64,000 nucleotides of DNA from Dirofilaria immitis. Its lineage: Eukaryota; Nematoda; Chromadorea; Rhabditida; Onchocercidae. The DNA lies in assembly GCA_024305405.1 (NCBI GenBank), contig JAKNDB010000025.1:1-64000 (forward strand). Reading direction: 5' to 3'. The position numbers were made by a program, and so were the translations under genes. Below, one piece after another: positions 38,401 through 56,900 of the stretch (positions within the stretch are counted from its first letter, which is position 1; each line of letters begins with the position of its first letter). The notes beneath the pieces are model-generated. The model saw nothing but the letters and a program-made list of their open reading frames with translations. It ran no database searches and was not told where the DNA came from.

Positions 38401-39551
38401 AAGCTTTGGGCAAATGCGTACTGAGCATCCATGCCGAATCGTAACGACAGTATGACATAAGGCTCAGCGAATGATTCTAGCCAAGCAGAGAATGCAAACA
38501 TTGACAATGCGGCAATATATGATGGTACCAATGAAGTGTCTGGTATAATCGAAAAAGGTAGCCAGACACACAGATATAACAAAGCAGCTATCAATGGATA
38601 TATTATTGGCCTAAAATATGTTAAGATTGAAAAAACCGAAATTAAAATTAGATTTAGAGTAAATAAAAAATCTCGTTTCATAATTAAGAAAATGAATTTC
38701 CTTGAAGCTTTTTTAAAAAATTGTATTACTTTGTATTACTTTACGTAATAATGTATGAAAAAATTTACTCAAACCACAAATGTGTAACGATGATAGATAA
38801 TGGTATTTCATTTGCGAGAAAAACCTTCCGAAATGGTTCACGTACCAGAAAAATCGTTGTTGAGTAAAATAACATTAAACTAAAAAAAGTAATGACAAAA
38901 ATCAAAAGTTTTCTATCGATATTTCACAGTTAATTTCTTCATCCTGATACCATTACTTTGACATATTATCAAACGTTCTGGATTGAAATAATCTATAGAA
39001 ACAGAAAATCTTAAATCCATAAATGATTGTACGCAATACTTGAAAGTTTCACATATGTACTAGCAAGTAGGAAGTCTGATAAAAATTGTAATAATTGAAA
39101 TAATAAAATCAGATTCTTCAAAATTCCTTACTTGACGTTGACAAGGCCCAAAATATCGCTATCAATTCTTCGTAACAAATACATATTTATGCCAAAAGAG
39201 ATCATGCGAGAAAGCAGCTGAAAGGAGTTTCAGAATTACTTATTACTCTAAAATTTGATTGACCTTGATTTACACAAGCCAAAATCTTCTGATCTTCAAA
39301 GTTCTGCGATCGATGTTAATGAGAATGAGAAAGAAGATGAGAAAGAAGCGATATCACTGAAAACACTAACTCATATTCGGATAAGCATTTGCAGCTATTT
39401 AACTAATCCTCTGTGTATTTCTATAGTTTTAACAGAAATTCAATTAAAATTTAATCTGTAATGTTGGGAAAGAGAGCAATTCTCAATACCATAACCCATA
39501 ACAAACCTGTCCGCTGAAATTATGCAGGAAAGATGATGCCATCGAATCCAT
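35447..39551 (-). CDS. RFT1: RFT1-family N-glycosylation membrane protein
   Basis: RFT1 is a multi-pass ER protein required for the Man5GlcNAc2-dolichol step of N-glycosylation; whether it is itself the flippase is disputed. Exons: 39507-39551, 39132-39217, 38769-38879, 38316-38610, about 37875-38018, 37640-37751, 37380-37510, about 36997-37145, 36774-36871, 36232-36368, about 35890-36046, 35447-35598; about 520 residues (human 541). Family signatures are SDILGLVNV, LMLFYSTTIFLVREPFRK, SLVPSYIAALSMFAFSAWLE, FAEPYVILS, TNFFSLSDQ, KLGSLVARIIFAPLE, AIPYSPLAIKIYGG, AINGVTECF and HIAVG. The donor after exon 6 reads CAAG/GCTAGA, a GC donor. The ends of exons 5, 8 and 11 are uncertain in phase. Intron 7 carries a copy of the end of exon 8. 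In C. elegans the name rft-1 means another gene, so the human symbol is used. Confidence 0.88.
36994..37021. repeat. 28-bp direct repeat, exon copy (RFT1)
   Basis: A 28-bp sequence starting AACTTATCTGCATTATTGAT spans the 3' end of an RFT1 exon (LLINNADK on the minus strand) and the first bases of its donor. It is identical to 37330-37357. Confidence 0.85.
37330..37357. repeat. 28-bp direct repeat, intron copy (RFT1)
   Basis: Exact copy of 36994-37021 lying in the preceding RFT1 intron, just downstream of the GTAGTATATG donor at 37378-37379. It repeats both the coding end and the AAGTT donor-like site. Confidence 0.85.
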
Positions 39552-40593
39552 CACAATAATCCAGAATACCAAAAAACGTCAATATGTTCAAATCTACATC
39601 AGATTTGTTTCAGCAAAGCGATCACAGAACAGTCCCGTCTTCATTTATAACTAAACATTACGATACATCATACAATTTCCCTCTACCGCTTTTGTTAAAA
39701 CAATTATTAAATTCCCAAAGCTTCAAAAATAATATCAAATTCAAATTCCAGCTGCACGGCACAAGAGCTCAACGGTTTCAAGGAATGTTTGAAACTGTAT
39801 CATTTGGTGATAGTACATAATCTCAGTCACACTTTATCTATCCATTTATAACTTTCCATTCTTCGAAATGAGAGTTCTCAAAAGTGATTAACTCATTGAT
39901 GACATTTACATGTTTTGCAAACATTCTGTCAATAATACAACTTTTTCACTTTGTTTTTCAGAATATTTTATTTCGATATACATAAAAATAAGATATGCAA
40001 AATTAGGAAGACATTAATTTAAAGAAAGGAATTCTGATGTAACTAAGATAGAGACTAAATGAATCAATTTTAATCTAATTCACATAATATAGAAATAGAG
40101 TATGAAAATGACACGTCATATTAAATAAACAACAAAACATCGTCTTTTGATTCACTGACAATAGCAATCGACTCTTTTAAATAATAGTAAAATAAACTTA
40201 TTATGTTGATGTTTTTTTTCCTAACGTTACTGGAATTTTCATAAACAGAACAAGATTGTTATTAGTCAATAATAAACAAATAACAAAGAAATCCAAATGT
40301 CTTCAACATATCGTATAAATGTACTGTAGCAGAACACAAGCATGGATTATTGTAATCCTAAAAATATTTGTGCTAAATGTAAGTACATACCCGATCACTC
40401 GAAAGTAAAGAACGTTTTCAAAATTGAAATTTTATACAAATACTTAATAAAGAAACGCATAAGGCGATTTTTTCTACTTGGATGGAAAAATAAAAACATA
40501 AATGTCAATGGTAACAAAATCATTTAGTAAATTTCCTTGATATAAATGAAAGGATAACTAAAATAAAAAGCATATAGTAATTATATAGCAAAA
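39552..40593. other. Intergenic spacer RFT1-ATG12
   Basis: About 1 kb between the RFT1 start and the ATG12 stop, both genes on the minus strand. Open frames at 39584-39820 and 40342-40527 (plus) show no family resemblance or paired splice sites. No other feature was seen. Confidence 0.5.
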
Positions 40594-41250
40594 TTAACCC
40601 CATGCTTGTGTTTTGCTATAATTGATGACTAATTTTGAATCACCGGGTGCGAAACAATCCTTTAAATTCCGTACTGTTTGATCTGGCGACGGTGCAAAAC
40701 ACTGATTGATGAAAAGCAACAAGGAATCACTGTCATTAAGCTGAAACTTCGAAACATTAAGTGGAATGATTCTAATTATAAACTGGTGCTAAACAGTGCT
40801 TATCAGAAGTGCAAATCGCCTTTCATAACACTGCAGTTAGATATAGGATATTATAATTATCTTAAAACTAATCGTGAAAAAAATTTGTTTGAGCTACATA
40901 TTATTTTCAGCTTTTGTTTTCACTCATCGTCAATATCTGCCAGTATTTCCTTAGCATGCAAGACTATTTTATAAACTGTCCTGTATGTTGATACTTATCA
41001 ATATTTGCCATTGCTATTTCAATAATTGCTTCAAAATTTGCTTAAAATATATTCAATTTTTGCAGGAAATAAGGACCGCAATACGAAATGAGCGAACATA
41101 ACAAGGAATAACCAATACCTTCATATAATTTCGCAAAAAATGCTTAATTCTGCCACTGTTTTTTTCATCAACTGTCCATTTGTTTTGCTTCAATATTGGC
41201 GCATCGCCCACTGCCTTTAACAAAATTTCTACCTTTACACTTTCGGCCAT
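40594..41250 (-). CDS. lgg-3: Ubiquitin-like autophagy protein ATG12
   Basis: ATG12 is conjugated through its C-terminal glycine to ATG5; the conjugate promotes lipidation of ATG8/LC3 on forming autophagosomes. Exon 1 (41119-41250) and exon 2 (40594-40740) give 92 residues. Exon 1 reads MAESVKVEILLKAVGD, APILKQNKWTVDE and IKHFLRNYMK; exon 2 reads SLLLFINQCFAPSPDQTV, LKDCF and ends KTQAWG, the conserved terminus with the essential glycine. Both exons are in phase without correction. The protein is little more than the ubiquitin fold: the N-terminal extension of human ATG12 (140 residues) is missing. An acceptor (ATTTTCCAG, complement at 41274-41282) lies 24 bp before the ATG and fits spliced-leader addition. 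Confidence 0.95.
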
Positions 41251-42861
41251 TCCTTATAATTTTTCGTATAATTCTGGAAAATAAAAATTGGCTTTAATCA
41301 GAATAGCATATCTCTACTGTTAACGTAATATGTATACTCAAGTACTGTTAATAACAATTAAAACTTGTGATTCAAAATAAAAAGTGTTTGCGCACACATT
41401 AAAATAATTGCAGCTTTGGACCCTCAGATTTATAATCTTGGAGACTCCAAAACCGGCTCTTTCAAATTTTGGAAAAAATGATTTCCAAATTAGAATACAA
41501 TTGCCATAAATACCTTAAGCAAAAATCCACAGTTTGCACGACAGAAAGATTACAAAAGCGCAAACACTAAATAATAGTATGTTGAAAAGTGATCGTTCCC
41601 AGGGTTCGAGCATATACAAGCCTGTCACAAGGCAATATTGTCGATAGTACCAAGAGAATACAAAACTATCCTGAAAAAGTAAACTAATCATAATTAAACA
41701 GAATAAATTTTACTTCATTTAATTGCTTTTTTTTTCTAAATATTCGGTTTTCTTCCGACTAACACCTATTCCTCTACAGGGAATAAATAAAAGAAAATTT
41801 TCACAAAATTCAGATCCATACGTTCCTTATCTAAATTATTTCTGAGTTCGCAAGTTAGAAAAACTCTTACTTCCAACGATAATTTAATTTGCATCGAAGC
41901 TTGCCTGTTACACTAAAATAATTTTTCTCCTGTTACCAGAACTATCGTCATATATAAAACTTCAAATTATCCAAGAAATATGCCACTACAGCATGACAAA
42001 GCATTAAATAACGATCTCAACATTATGTGACAGATGACAAAATCGTAGGCGTAATCAAAAATTCCAAGCATATGTTTAGTCACAGTTTTATTTGATGTCA
42101 CTATGAGCACTAACCTTACTTACGATATTCTCGTGCTCGCTTCTCCTTGCCTCATACATCCAATCTGAAGTAGATAATATGAAAATCAAATAATCAGTTT
42201 TTCTCGAGAAATGATCTATCAAGCAATTACGACTCGAAGTTAAGAAAATGTTTTTCTTCATTTATATATTATATTGATAAATGGATGACACATATGCTTT
42301 GTAGAGCTGAAACGAAAGATAACCATACATTCTACTACCAATAATGCGGATGACTCATGTTATAGATCAGCCAAATTGTATTCTACCGCTCGCATAGTAC
42401 TGAAGGATAAAGTACTGTGGAGGATATGTTTCATATGGAAATAAATATTATAATAAATGACAAGGAAGAATTAGGGACTAGCAATTTACAACCATCTCTT
42501 AAACTTAGCGACAGAAGAGATTCGAAACCGAATATAGAACTTAATCAATAATATGCAGCAAAGAAAAAAGTGTGAAAGTCAATAGCGTGTGCAAATATGC
42601 TACGGTAATTGACGGATCGTAGCCCATAGAGATTTCATGCTAGATCGACCATCTCTGAATTTCAACGCCTTCGTTCTATTATTGCATGTTTGATTCATTT
42701 CCCTATTGCCATAATCCCTAAAATCTTTTCACTCTATATCATCTCTTCATTCACATACTTCTCCGTATGGTTTTAATCTCCATTTATTTCTCCCAGATTT
42801 TTTCAACTTCTGAATATTTCCATGTGTATTACCTTGTCACTTCTTTCAGGATCCGTACACA
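41251..42861. other. Divergent intergenic region ATG12 / ZFPL1
   Basis: This 1.6 kb separates the minus-strand ATG12 and plus-strand ZFPL1 starts and should contain both promoters. Acceptor-like sites lie close to both ATGs. No further gene, tRNA or repeat was recognised. Confidence 0.5.
42840..42849 (+). promoter_or_regulatory. Candidate spliced-leader acceptor of ZFPL1
   Basis: TTCTTTCAG ends 12 bp before the ZFPL1 ATG, and no upstream exon is needed to open the frame. This is the usual arrangement for trans-splicing of a leader in nematodes. Confidence 0.5.
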
Positions 42862-45113
42862 ATGGGACTCTGTAAATGTGCAAAGAAGAAAGTAACAAGT
42901 TTATTTTGTTTCGAACATCGAGTCAATGTATGTGAATATTGTTTGGTAGAAAATCATTCCAAAGTAAGCCTTCATCTTTATCTATCAGCTGCATATATAT
43001 AGTTAACATTGCTTGATGATAAATGAAAGTGAAACTGAAATCCTAATGAATTACATTTACGTGGAAATCTATAGTGAGGAAATTCTCTTCCCTTACGTAG
43101 TCTTCTTCCATATTCATGTTTGATAATATTACAAATTACCAAATAGCAATTAAAATTCTAATTTCAAATTATCAATGATATATGATTGAAAACATCATAA
43201 ATTTTGCAGAACTTTAGTACAAATGCTTCATTTGTTACGCTAAAACGAATTAAGGAAATAACGTCTTTTTATTTTCTTAGGGTACCGAATTCATAAAATT
43301 AGGAGAGCAGAGGGAACAAATCAGATTTCAGTGTGTCGTTCAAAGTTATCTGTCATGGCTAGCAGATAGTGACTATGATACAAATTGTATGTTGTGTTCC
43401 ACGCCATTAGAAGCCAAGGAAACTGTTCGCTTAAAATGTTTACGTATGTTTTATTTGTGACGTTGAACTATGATAAGAACATGAGCATGGTTTTGATATA
43501 GCATCAATGCATCTAAAAATGACAGCCTTACGACCACTCTCTTAAGATTATATATAGCGCCAAATCCAGCAGCGAAACAATAGATTTTACAAAGGCCGAG
43601 TCAAAACAAAGCGCAGATTACTATGATGTAATCGATTGGCTATCAAAATGTTCACAGACAATCATATGGTTTTCTTTTTCAGATTTGTTCCACTGGGAGT
43701 GTTTAGATGCGTGGGCATGTCGTTTACCAAGAAATATAGCTCCAGCTGGATATAAATGTCAGCAATGTCAGGAGAGTTTATTTCCATCTCCTAATCAAAC
43801 ATCGCCAACTATTGAACGCTTACGAGCTGTATTGCAGCAAGCAAATTGGGCTCGAGCTGGGCTTGGATTATCCTTAGTAAAATTAGCTTTCTCTATTTTC
43901 TAGTATTTTTGATTCTATCGTAATTTCAAGCATACTTTCTATATGCATGTGATTGAGTCATATAGTCTCATGTAGTTATGTCCTCATTCTTAATCCTTAG
44001 CTTAACTTTTCTTGAAAACTTAGGATTTCATCTATTAAATATCATGTAACTGATATTATCTGCATATATATACGACGTATTTAAAGCAAAATTTATCTAT
44101 TGTTCGTATTCATATAAGTCAGCTTATTCCATTTCAGCTGCCAGAACTTGACATTTTGCCATCATCTGCAACATTCGCTACATCGATGATATCACCATCT
44201 GTCAATGAACATCAAAGCCATATAAATGGACCAGATGTTTTGCATGAAGCGAATCCTAATGCTGAAGCTATTCGGAATGGCATATCGGCTACGGTGATTG
44301 ATGTAGATGATGAGTACAACCGACATGAACATCAACGTCAGTTTATTGGTTAGTTCTTCGATTGCAAAAGATTAATTATAAAATAGGTAAGCAAAAATCC
44401 TTTCTCTTGTGGTTTCATTATTTTTACATTTAGTTTTGAGATTTTAAATGATTATCGGATTGATCATTTGCAGATCTTAATTTTGAGTAGATCTTACTTG
44501 TTCATGTTATTATATTTCGACTGTTTTATGCTTTATCTATCATTTTCATCTTCTTTAATCTCAAAGTTGTCGCATTTCATGGTTCAGAATTGTTCATCAG
44601 TATTGCTAATTTTTTAGCCAGAAAATCTATAAATCTGAATGAAAATAATTATATGAGTGCATCTGCTCTGCTACCTTCAAAAGATCGTGATGAAGATTTG
44701 CCGGAAAACAAATACAAACGAAGATCAGCTAGCGAATGGCTAAACCGTTGGTTTAGGTTCGCGAAATTTAATCATTTCTAGTTTTCTCAGAATTTTTTGC
44801 ACATTTGATCTATAAAAATAATTTTTACTCGTTCAGCAAAAGTGTTCACAAAATGAGATCAATAGCCAGAGGAAGTTCGGTATCAAAAACATTTCATTCT
44901 TTTTTCAGATCACGATATGACAGGCGCTCTGCCTTCGATCCTTGTACACAATGGAAACGTGGAATTTTTTATATTATAGTTTGCATTATAATGGTAATGA
45001 CAATATTTACCGTACTTTCACGCTTGATGAATAAGCCATCGAGTGACGATCCAGTATTCAACCCCTTCGCTAATCCAAACATTCGTATTGCTTTCCCGGA
45101 ACGTAGTCAATAA
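42862..45113 (+). CDS. ZFPL1: Zinc finger protein-like 1, cis-Golgi membrane protein
   Basis: ZFPL1 is a tail-anchored cis-Golgi protein that binds GM130 and supports Golgi organisation. Exons: 42862-42963, 43332-43443, 43683-43876, 44138-44348, 44618-44756, 44909-45113; all phases close and give 320 residues (human 310). The N-terminus [20 protein letters not shown] and [12 protein letters not shown] forms the B-box-like finger; [16 protein letters not shown] and CMLCSTPLE, then [26 protein letters not shown] form the RING-like finger. [11 protein letters not shown] precedes a variable linker, [10 protein letters not shown] and [18 protein letters not shown], the C-terminal membrane anchor, followed by the short lumenal end [11 protein letters not shown]. 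The acceptor of exon 2 was set at 43332 because the next upstream AG adds residues absent from the family. No base losses were found in this gene. Confidence 0.97.
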
Positions 45114-46323
45114 TGTTAGAATGTTCTATTTATGTTGAATTTTTATTTTCTCTTTCTCAGAGTAATTGCTTTTATGAACGAAATTATTCAAAAAACATAA
45201 GACTTTTCAGATTTTTGATTATGTTGACAGAGCTTCCTTAATTTTTTTCTTTTCTTTGCATTATTTTTATAGTATTGTTCTGCACTTATATTCATAATTT
45301 TTTTTATTGTATAACATCAAGCATCCATTGAAAGCCTAATGTCACATGTAATAGTTTAGCACTCGTTTTCAGGATTTATATAGAAAGACTAATAGCTAGC
45401 TCTTCAGTGATACAATTATTAGGAGATATATTGCTTTAAATGATTGAATAGTTAGCAAGATAAGGAGAGAAGACTTATTGCATTGAACAGTCAAATAGTT
45501 AATAAGATAAGGAAAGTAGATTGGAACACTTATTGAATATAGGATATTAGATATAGATTTCTTCAAAAAAGGTTGTATGAATGGAAGAACTGCCTAATTT
45601 GAAACTAAACAAAATAACTAAAGAATGATAATTCTGGCTGATGATTTAAGAGGAGTTATGAGAGTTAATATTTCAGTTAATTGTTTTATTACTTCTCATT
45701 GAACTGGTGACCCAACTTTCATTTTTTCTTTACAATTTTTTCTGTTTGGAAAAAAATTATGCTCTTTAGTTAGGTCGAACTATTCTATTCGAAATTGATA
45801 AGCTTTATAGCAGTCCTGGTTAGGGTGTAATACATTACATCTCACGCAGTTTCTTATTTTACATTTTATCTTGTTCACAATTTATCCGTTAATTTTGCAA
45901 TTTCCGACTTATTCAGGTTTTTGCAAATATTTTTCCACTGTAATGTATCATGCGGGAATTATGTATAATTAAGGGTGTAAATTACAACTGTGATATATAG
46001 TGGAAATTTTCATTACAACATTTCTCACTTCGCCTTGATTAAATAATTTTTATCGATTGATTTTATACTTTTGGTTTTCTAATAAATAAAATTGAATTTT
46101 TTTTTGGAACTTTTGTATGAATGTGAAGAGGTCATAAAGCTATTACCGATACTTTTAAAATATCGAAATTTGTTTTAACACTATTTTATCAATAATTTGG
46201 TAACGTTACTGTATAGATATGAATGCAACATTTCAATGTGATAATATAAAATTGTAGATTTATAATTGCTTAAGATTGGAAAGCGTTTCTATTTAATTAA
46301 TTTTAATCAGAGAAGTGACGCAG
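45114..46323. other. Intergenic spacer ZFPL1-nuo-5
   Basis: About 1.2 kb between two plus-strand genes. It contains an imperfect repeat of about 60 bp near 45430-45540 (shared AGTTA, AAGATAAGGA and GACTTATTG elements) and AT-rich DNA. The spacing is longer than usual for an operon, so a separate promoter for nuo-5 is likely. Confidence 0.5.
46301..46310 (+). promoter_or_regulatory. Candidate spliced-leader acceptor of nuo-5
   Basis: TTTTAATCAG ends 13 bp before the nuo-5 ATG at 46324, in a nematode-type acceptor context. Confidence 0.45.
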
Positions 46324-52802
<6,479 letters not shown>

Positions 52803-53351
52803 TGTCATCTTAATTCGCTGCTTATCGGTAAAAAGAGCAAAGCTGGTTATTTTTGGACGTTTAGAGAAATATATATATATATATATAATTTTCATAATAG
52901 ATGTTTATAAAATTGTAATTTTAATGTAAATCGTTCTGTATGTTTATTATACTTAAAAAAAATGCATTAATTCTGTCAGAAGAGTCTTCCTTCCTCTTGT
53001 ATGGATACTTATCCTAACAAATCTTTTTTGCCATTCAAAGAAATCATCTTTGTACATTAATAACATCATATTTATATGCTTCGAATAAATTCGAACATTT
53101 ACTAAAATTTTTTCTGTGATCTGCTTCTTTATCCAAAAACCTCGACATTTATCGTTAGCATCAGTAAGGAGAAAATCGAAAATATTAATATATTGCAGCA
53201 AAGAAAATCATTTAATAAATGACAATATTTAAACAAGTAGTTTTGCTAATCTAGTTATATCTTAAATAATTGTTGAAGTTTTGGACAAATAAAATATCCA
53301 ATACTATACCATTATATAGTATTCTCGAGTCCTCTAATTTTGCATCCAAAT
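52803..53351. other. Convergent intergenic region 3' of nuo-5
   Basis: About 550 bp between the nuo-5 stop and the next minus-strand coding segment. A (TA)n run lies at about 52868-52887. The minus-strand frame at 52953-53201 has no family resemblance. No polyadenylation site was assigned. Confidence 0.5.
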
Positions 53352-53785
53352 TTAGATGTTCATAACATCATCTACTATGCTTTCTGATACTTCCACTAGT
53401 TCAAGTATATCTTGAATTTGATCAAGACTACCATTCAAATAATGTTTGATATGTTCTGTCTTCATAAAAGAATCATCATAATCAAAGATAAATAAGTGGT
53501 TCACAACGTATGAACGATATCAGTCAGAATACTCATGCATTTGGCGAGATCGATCCATCGGTGCATTGAAGTTGTTTGAAACGTAAATCATCACGGTCCT
53601 GTAAAGACGTTATATATCTTCAATAGTGACTCTAGAAGAACTGCCGAAACGAAGTGAACATAAGCATCAGCATCAGAGAGATGTGTTATGTTGACTAAAA
53701 CTTGGACTGATAATAGCAATGGAATTTTATCTTTGAAACAAGGAAGGAATTGAAAGAAAAGGATATTTTGATTAATAAAGAATGA
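53352..53785 (-). pseudogene. Unassigned coding segment, interrupted
   Basis: The minus strand contains two protein-like frames that continue each other after a one-base shift. The first, open from 53785, reads FFQFLPCFKDKIPLLLSVQ, LVNITHLSDADAYVHFVSAV and LLESLLKIYNVFTGP. After the shift near 53606 it continues VMIYVSNNFNAPMDRSRQM, HEYSD, a TGA, YRSYVVNHLFIFDYDD, FMKTEHIKHYLNG and LELVEVSESIVDDVM to TAA at 53352-53354. The total is about 140 codons without an obvious ATG or intron. It may be the 3' part of a real gene with two consensus errors, or a true pseudogene or remnant. I do not recognise the family. It lies 140 bp downstream of the TRPV stop on the same strand. Confidence 0.45.
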
Positions 53786-53923
53786 TCATGAGCTTCACTG
53801 TTATGGTAAATTCAATGCGAAAATTGAAATTCAATTCTATTTTGTGCAATTCAATTCGGCTCAGTTTATTTTATTCCTACTCGCTTTCAATTCAGTTTAT
53901 TTGAAATCTATTTTCTAAAACCT

Positions 53924-56900
53924 TCAATCGCCTTTTAGTAAAGCTCGTTTCTTTTCACGTATGCTTTGTTCCTGTAGTTCACGCAATTGTTTTTCCGTTT
54001 TTGACAATGAATCACACTGAAAATTTTGATTTTTTTAATGAAATTCAAATAATATCTACATCATTATATGATAATAATTAATCAATATTATTGAAAAAAT
54101 TTCATTTTATGGCATAAAATCTATTCGATATATTTACTACGATATCGATATATGCAAGCAACAGTGATAATTCAGTTCGTATAAATAATCCCTGTTCCAT
54201 GGTATTGTTGCTTTCTTAATCGTCCTTCATCATATAGAAATCGAAAACTAGGTTTATGGTTTCAATTAGTTTTCCGTTATAAGTTGTAAAGCTAATAAAT
54301 CGCTTAAATTCGAACCGTTGTTTTTCGTACAACAACAAATGCTCGTTCTCGTTTGTTCGTACCAATTGGTCGTGAATATTTGAGCAGTGCATTAAGGCGA
54401 GCTTTTGGTCGCAGTGAAAATTCCAACATGAGAATGACTTGTGCCCACTTTTTATTTGAAAATATTCAATTTAGCAATAATTGAAAATATGGCAATTCAA
54501 GAACATTGATCATTGATCATTGATCACATACATTTTGGATAACAAAATGATCAAAAGTGATCGAATAATAAGCAAACCTGTCGTTTCCACTCAGTTTGTG
54601 TTCCGGATATTAGATCATATGTTCGTCCCATCATTGCGATTAGTAAATTAAGCTGCATAACGCTAACAAATAACTCGTAGATAATGAACATCACCTTAAA
54701 ATAATCTGATATTTATTGATATATCAATTTAATCGTTTTCAGTTATTACGTTGAAAATTATTTCTTTCCATTATTTCATTTTAGTCTAACTGTTCGCTCC
54801 TATCTATTATCAATTTAAAAATCAAGTTGAAAATTTAGAACAATAGAAAGCTGAAAAATTAATAAATTGAAATATCACAAATGATACAATTGAAATATTA
54901 TCAAAAGATAAACAATAATCCATCTGTATCTCAGTGAGTTACAGATCTTTTCAATCTGTACAATCAATTTTTCAGATCTTTTAAACTTTTAATGATTCCA
55001 TAACATACATTGCTCATACCTACTTATTCAACCATTTCGAGTTATTCTTTTCATTTTGCTTATTTTATGCAAACTTGCTAACCTTGCCAATATATGCCAT
55101 CGTTGTTTTGCCACATAAAATAACCATCCCGCGATAAAAATCATAAATTCACCAATGGTCATTATAAATACTCTCATTACTGCCTCCATTGGATGATCCA
55201 AAATATTTATAATATTTGGCGCAGTGATATTTCGATATTCAACATTCTGAGCATTTTGACGAGTGCATGACATAAAAATAATATAAAATGCTGCAAGCAA
55301 TTAAACAGTTGAATTTATCAGTGACTGTAAGGAAACGAAGAAATATTTGCTACAATTTTTTTTATGCAATGATGATTCGATTTAATCAGGACTTTACAAA
55401 TGAAACACAAACTGTGTCAATTAAAATATGATAGCTCAAGAAGACTTATTATTGATTAGTCATATATTATAATTATGAATCACAACGAAGTTGGATTGAG
55501 GTGAAATTTATAATGAATAGACTAAAGCAAGAATGGATGGGATTGAAAAATATAAAATTAATTTATCATGCATTTTTAGAGAGATTTTTAAACAAATTAA
55601 AAAAGCATTGAATGTGGTAGCAAAAAATGATATGATTATACTTACATTGAGAAAAGCCAATTAAAAAAATGGCATAGATGAGGAAAAATCGACTCAAATC
55701 TCGTGACAAGATGGTATATATCATTAAAACGAATGGTCCAATAAATTTCACAGCTCTAAAACTTGCATATTATTGATTTCAAAAAAGCTAATTAATTTTC
55801 TAAAATTTTCGTAAATAATTCATCATCGTGCTATAATATGAATGGAATACTGATAAGCAGCTAATTCGAAATCTTTGGTTTTTTAAAAATATTAATAGTT
55901 TTAAGTTAGTCGTTTTGTATTTATAATTCCTTTTATCCTATATTGAATTTCATTATTCACGCTGTTCAAAAGTAAAGTTCAAATACAATATCCGGAATGC
56001 AATCTATATTTACTTTTTATTCCTTTCCTTCCATTTTCCTGTTCCTCTTATCTTTTTATTAACGCATTCAAATTTAGATAGATATTACTTATTCTATTCA
56101 TTTATCTATGATTAAAATTATTGTGAATTTTATTTTAAATTTTCGAGTAAATATTTTATTTCTCTATTATTTCTCTTCAAATGCTTTATATTCGTTCTTG
56201 TTAGAATTCGTTAATAAAAAAGAAAGTACCTTGAATAAAACAAGAAATGGACGCTAATAAGAAGTACGATAAGCAATGAAAGTGCATTATCAAAAAAGCA
56301 TTACTGGTGTCACTGAGCACAACAAACGAAACGGTATTATCAGAAGAATTAAAATAAGTGATATCTTATATGCGATCTTTGCTGGAAATGATCTCTAAAA
56401 CAGCTTAAAATAATGCTGGAAGACTTTTATATCAGATGGACACTTCTCACTTGCCAACCATTTAATAAATAATTTCATAGAAAAATTATTATTTAATTTT
56501 TGTTGTAAAAATAATAGATAAGAATATGTTGAAGTCAAGTAACCGCTTATTAATTAAATTTCTTAAAAATCGAACTAATTCATCGTCATTGATAATTACT
56601 TCGTCAAAAAATATCACAGAACTGACCAATAGTCGCCACCATCGTTTCCTTCCAGTACTATGAATATCCATGGCATCATCAACGATTTGAAATATGGTCA
56701 TTAGAAGTACTGCAAGCTCAGCTGCTAAACGAACCTGTAGAGCAATGATAATTATGAAATTGATCGATTTATTTTTGAATATATTATCCTTTTATTTTTG
56801 AATATATTATGAGATTGATGTTTCGTCCTTCATGATTATGAACATAAATATTGATTTATTGGATTCCAAAACATAGCCGACATAATTACTGCTCACATTT

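Noticed and set aside
46315..46323. GTG at 46315 as nuo-5 start
   Set aside because: The ATG at 46324 follows a good leader acceptor and gives a normal presequence.
53352..53520. HAD-phosphatase motif in FIFDYDD
   Set aside because: The DxDx(T/V) signature is incomplete and the remaining HAD motifs are not visible.
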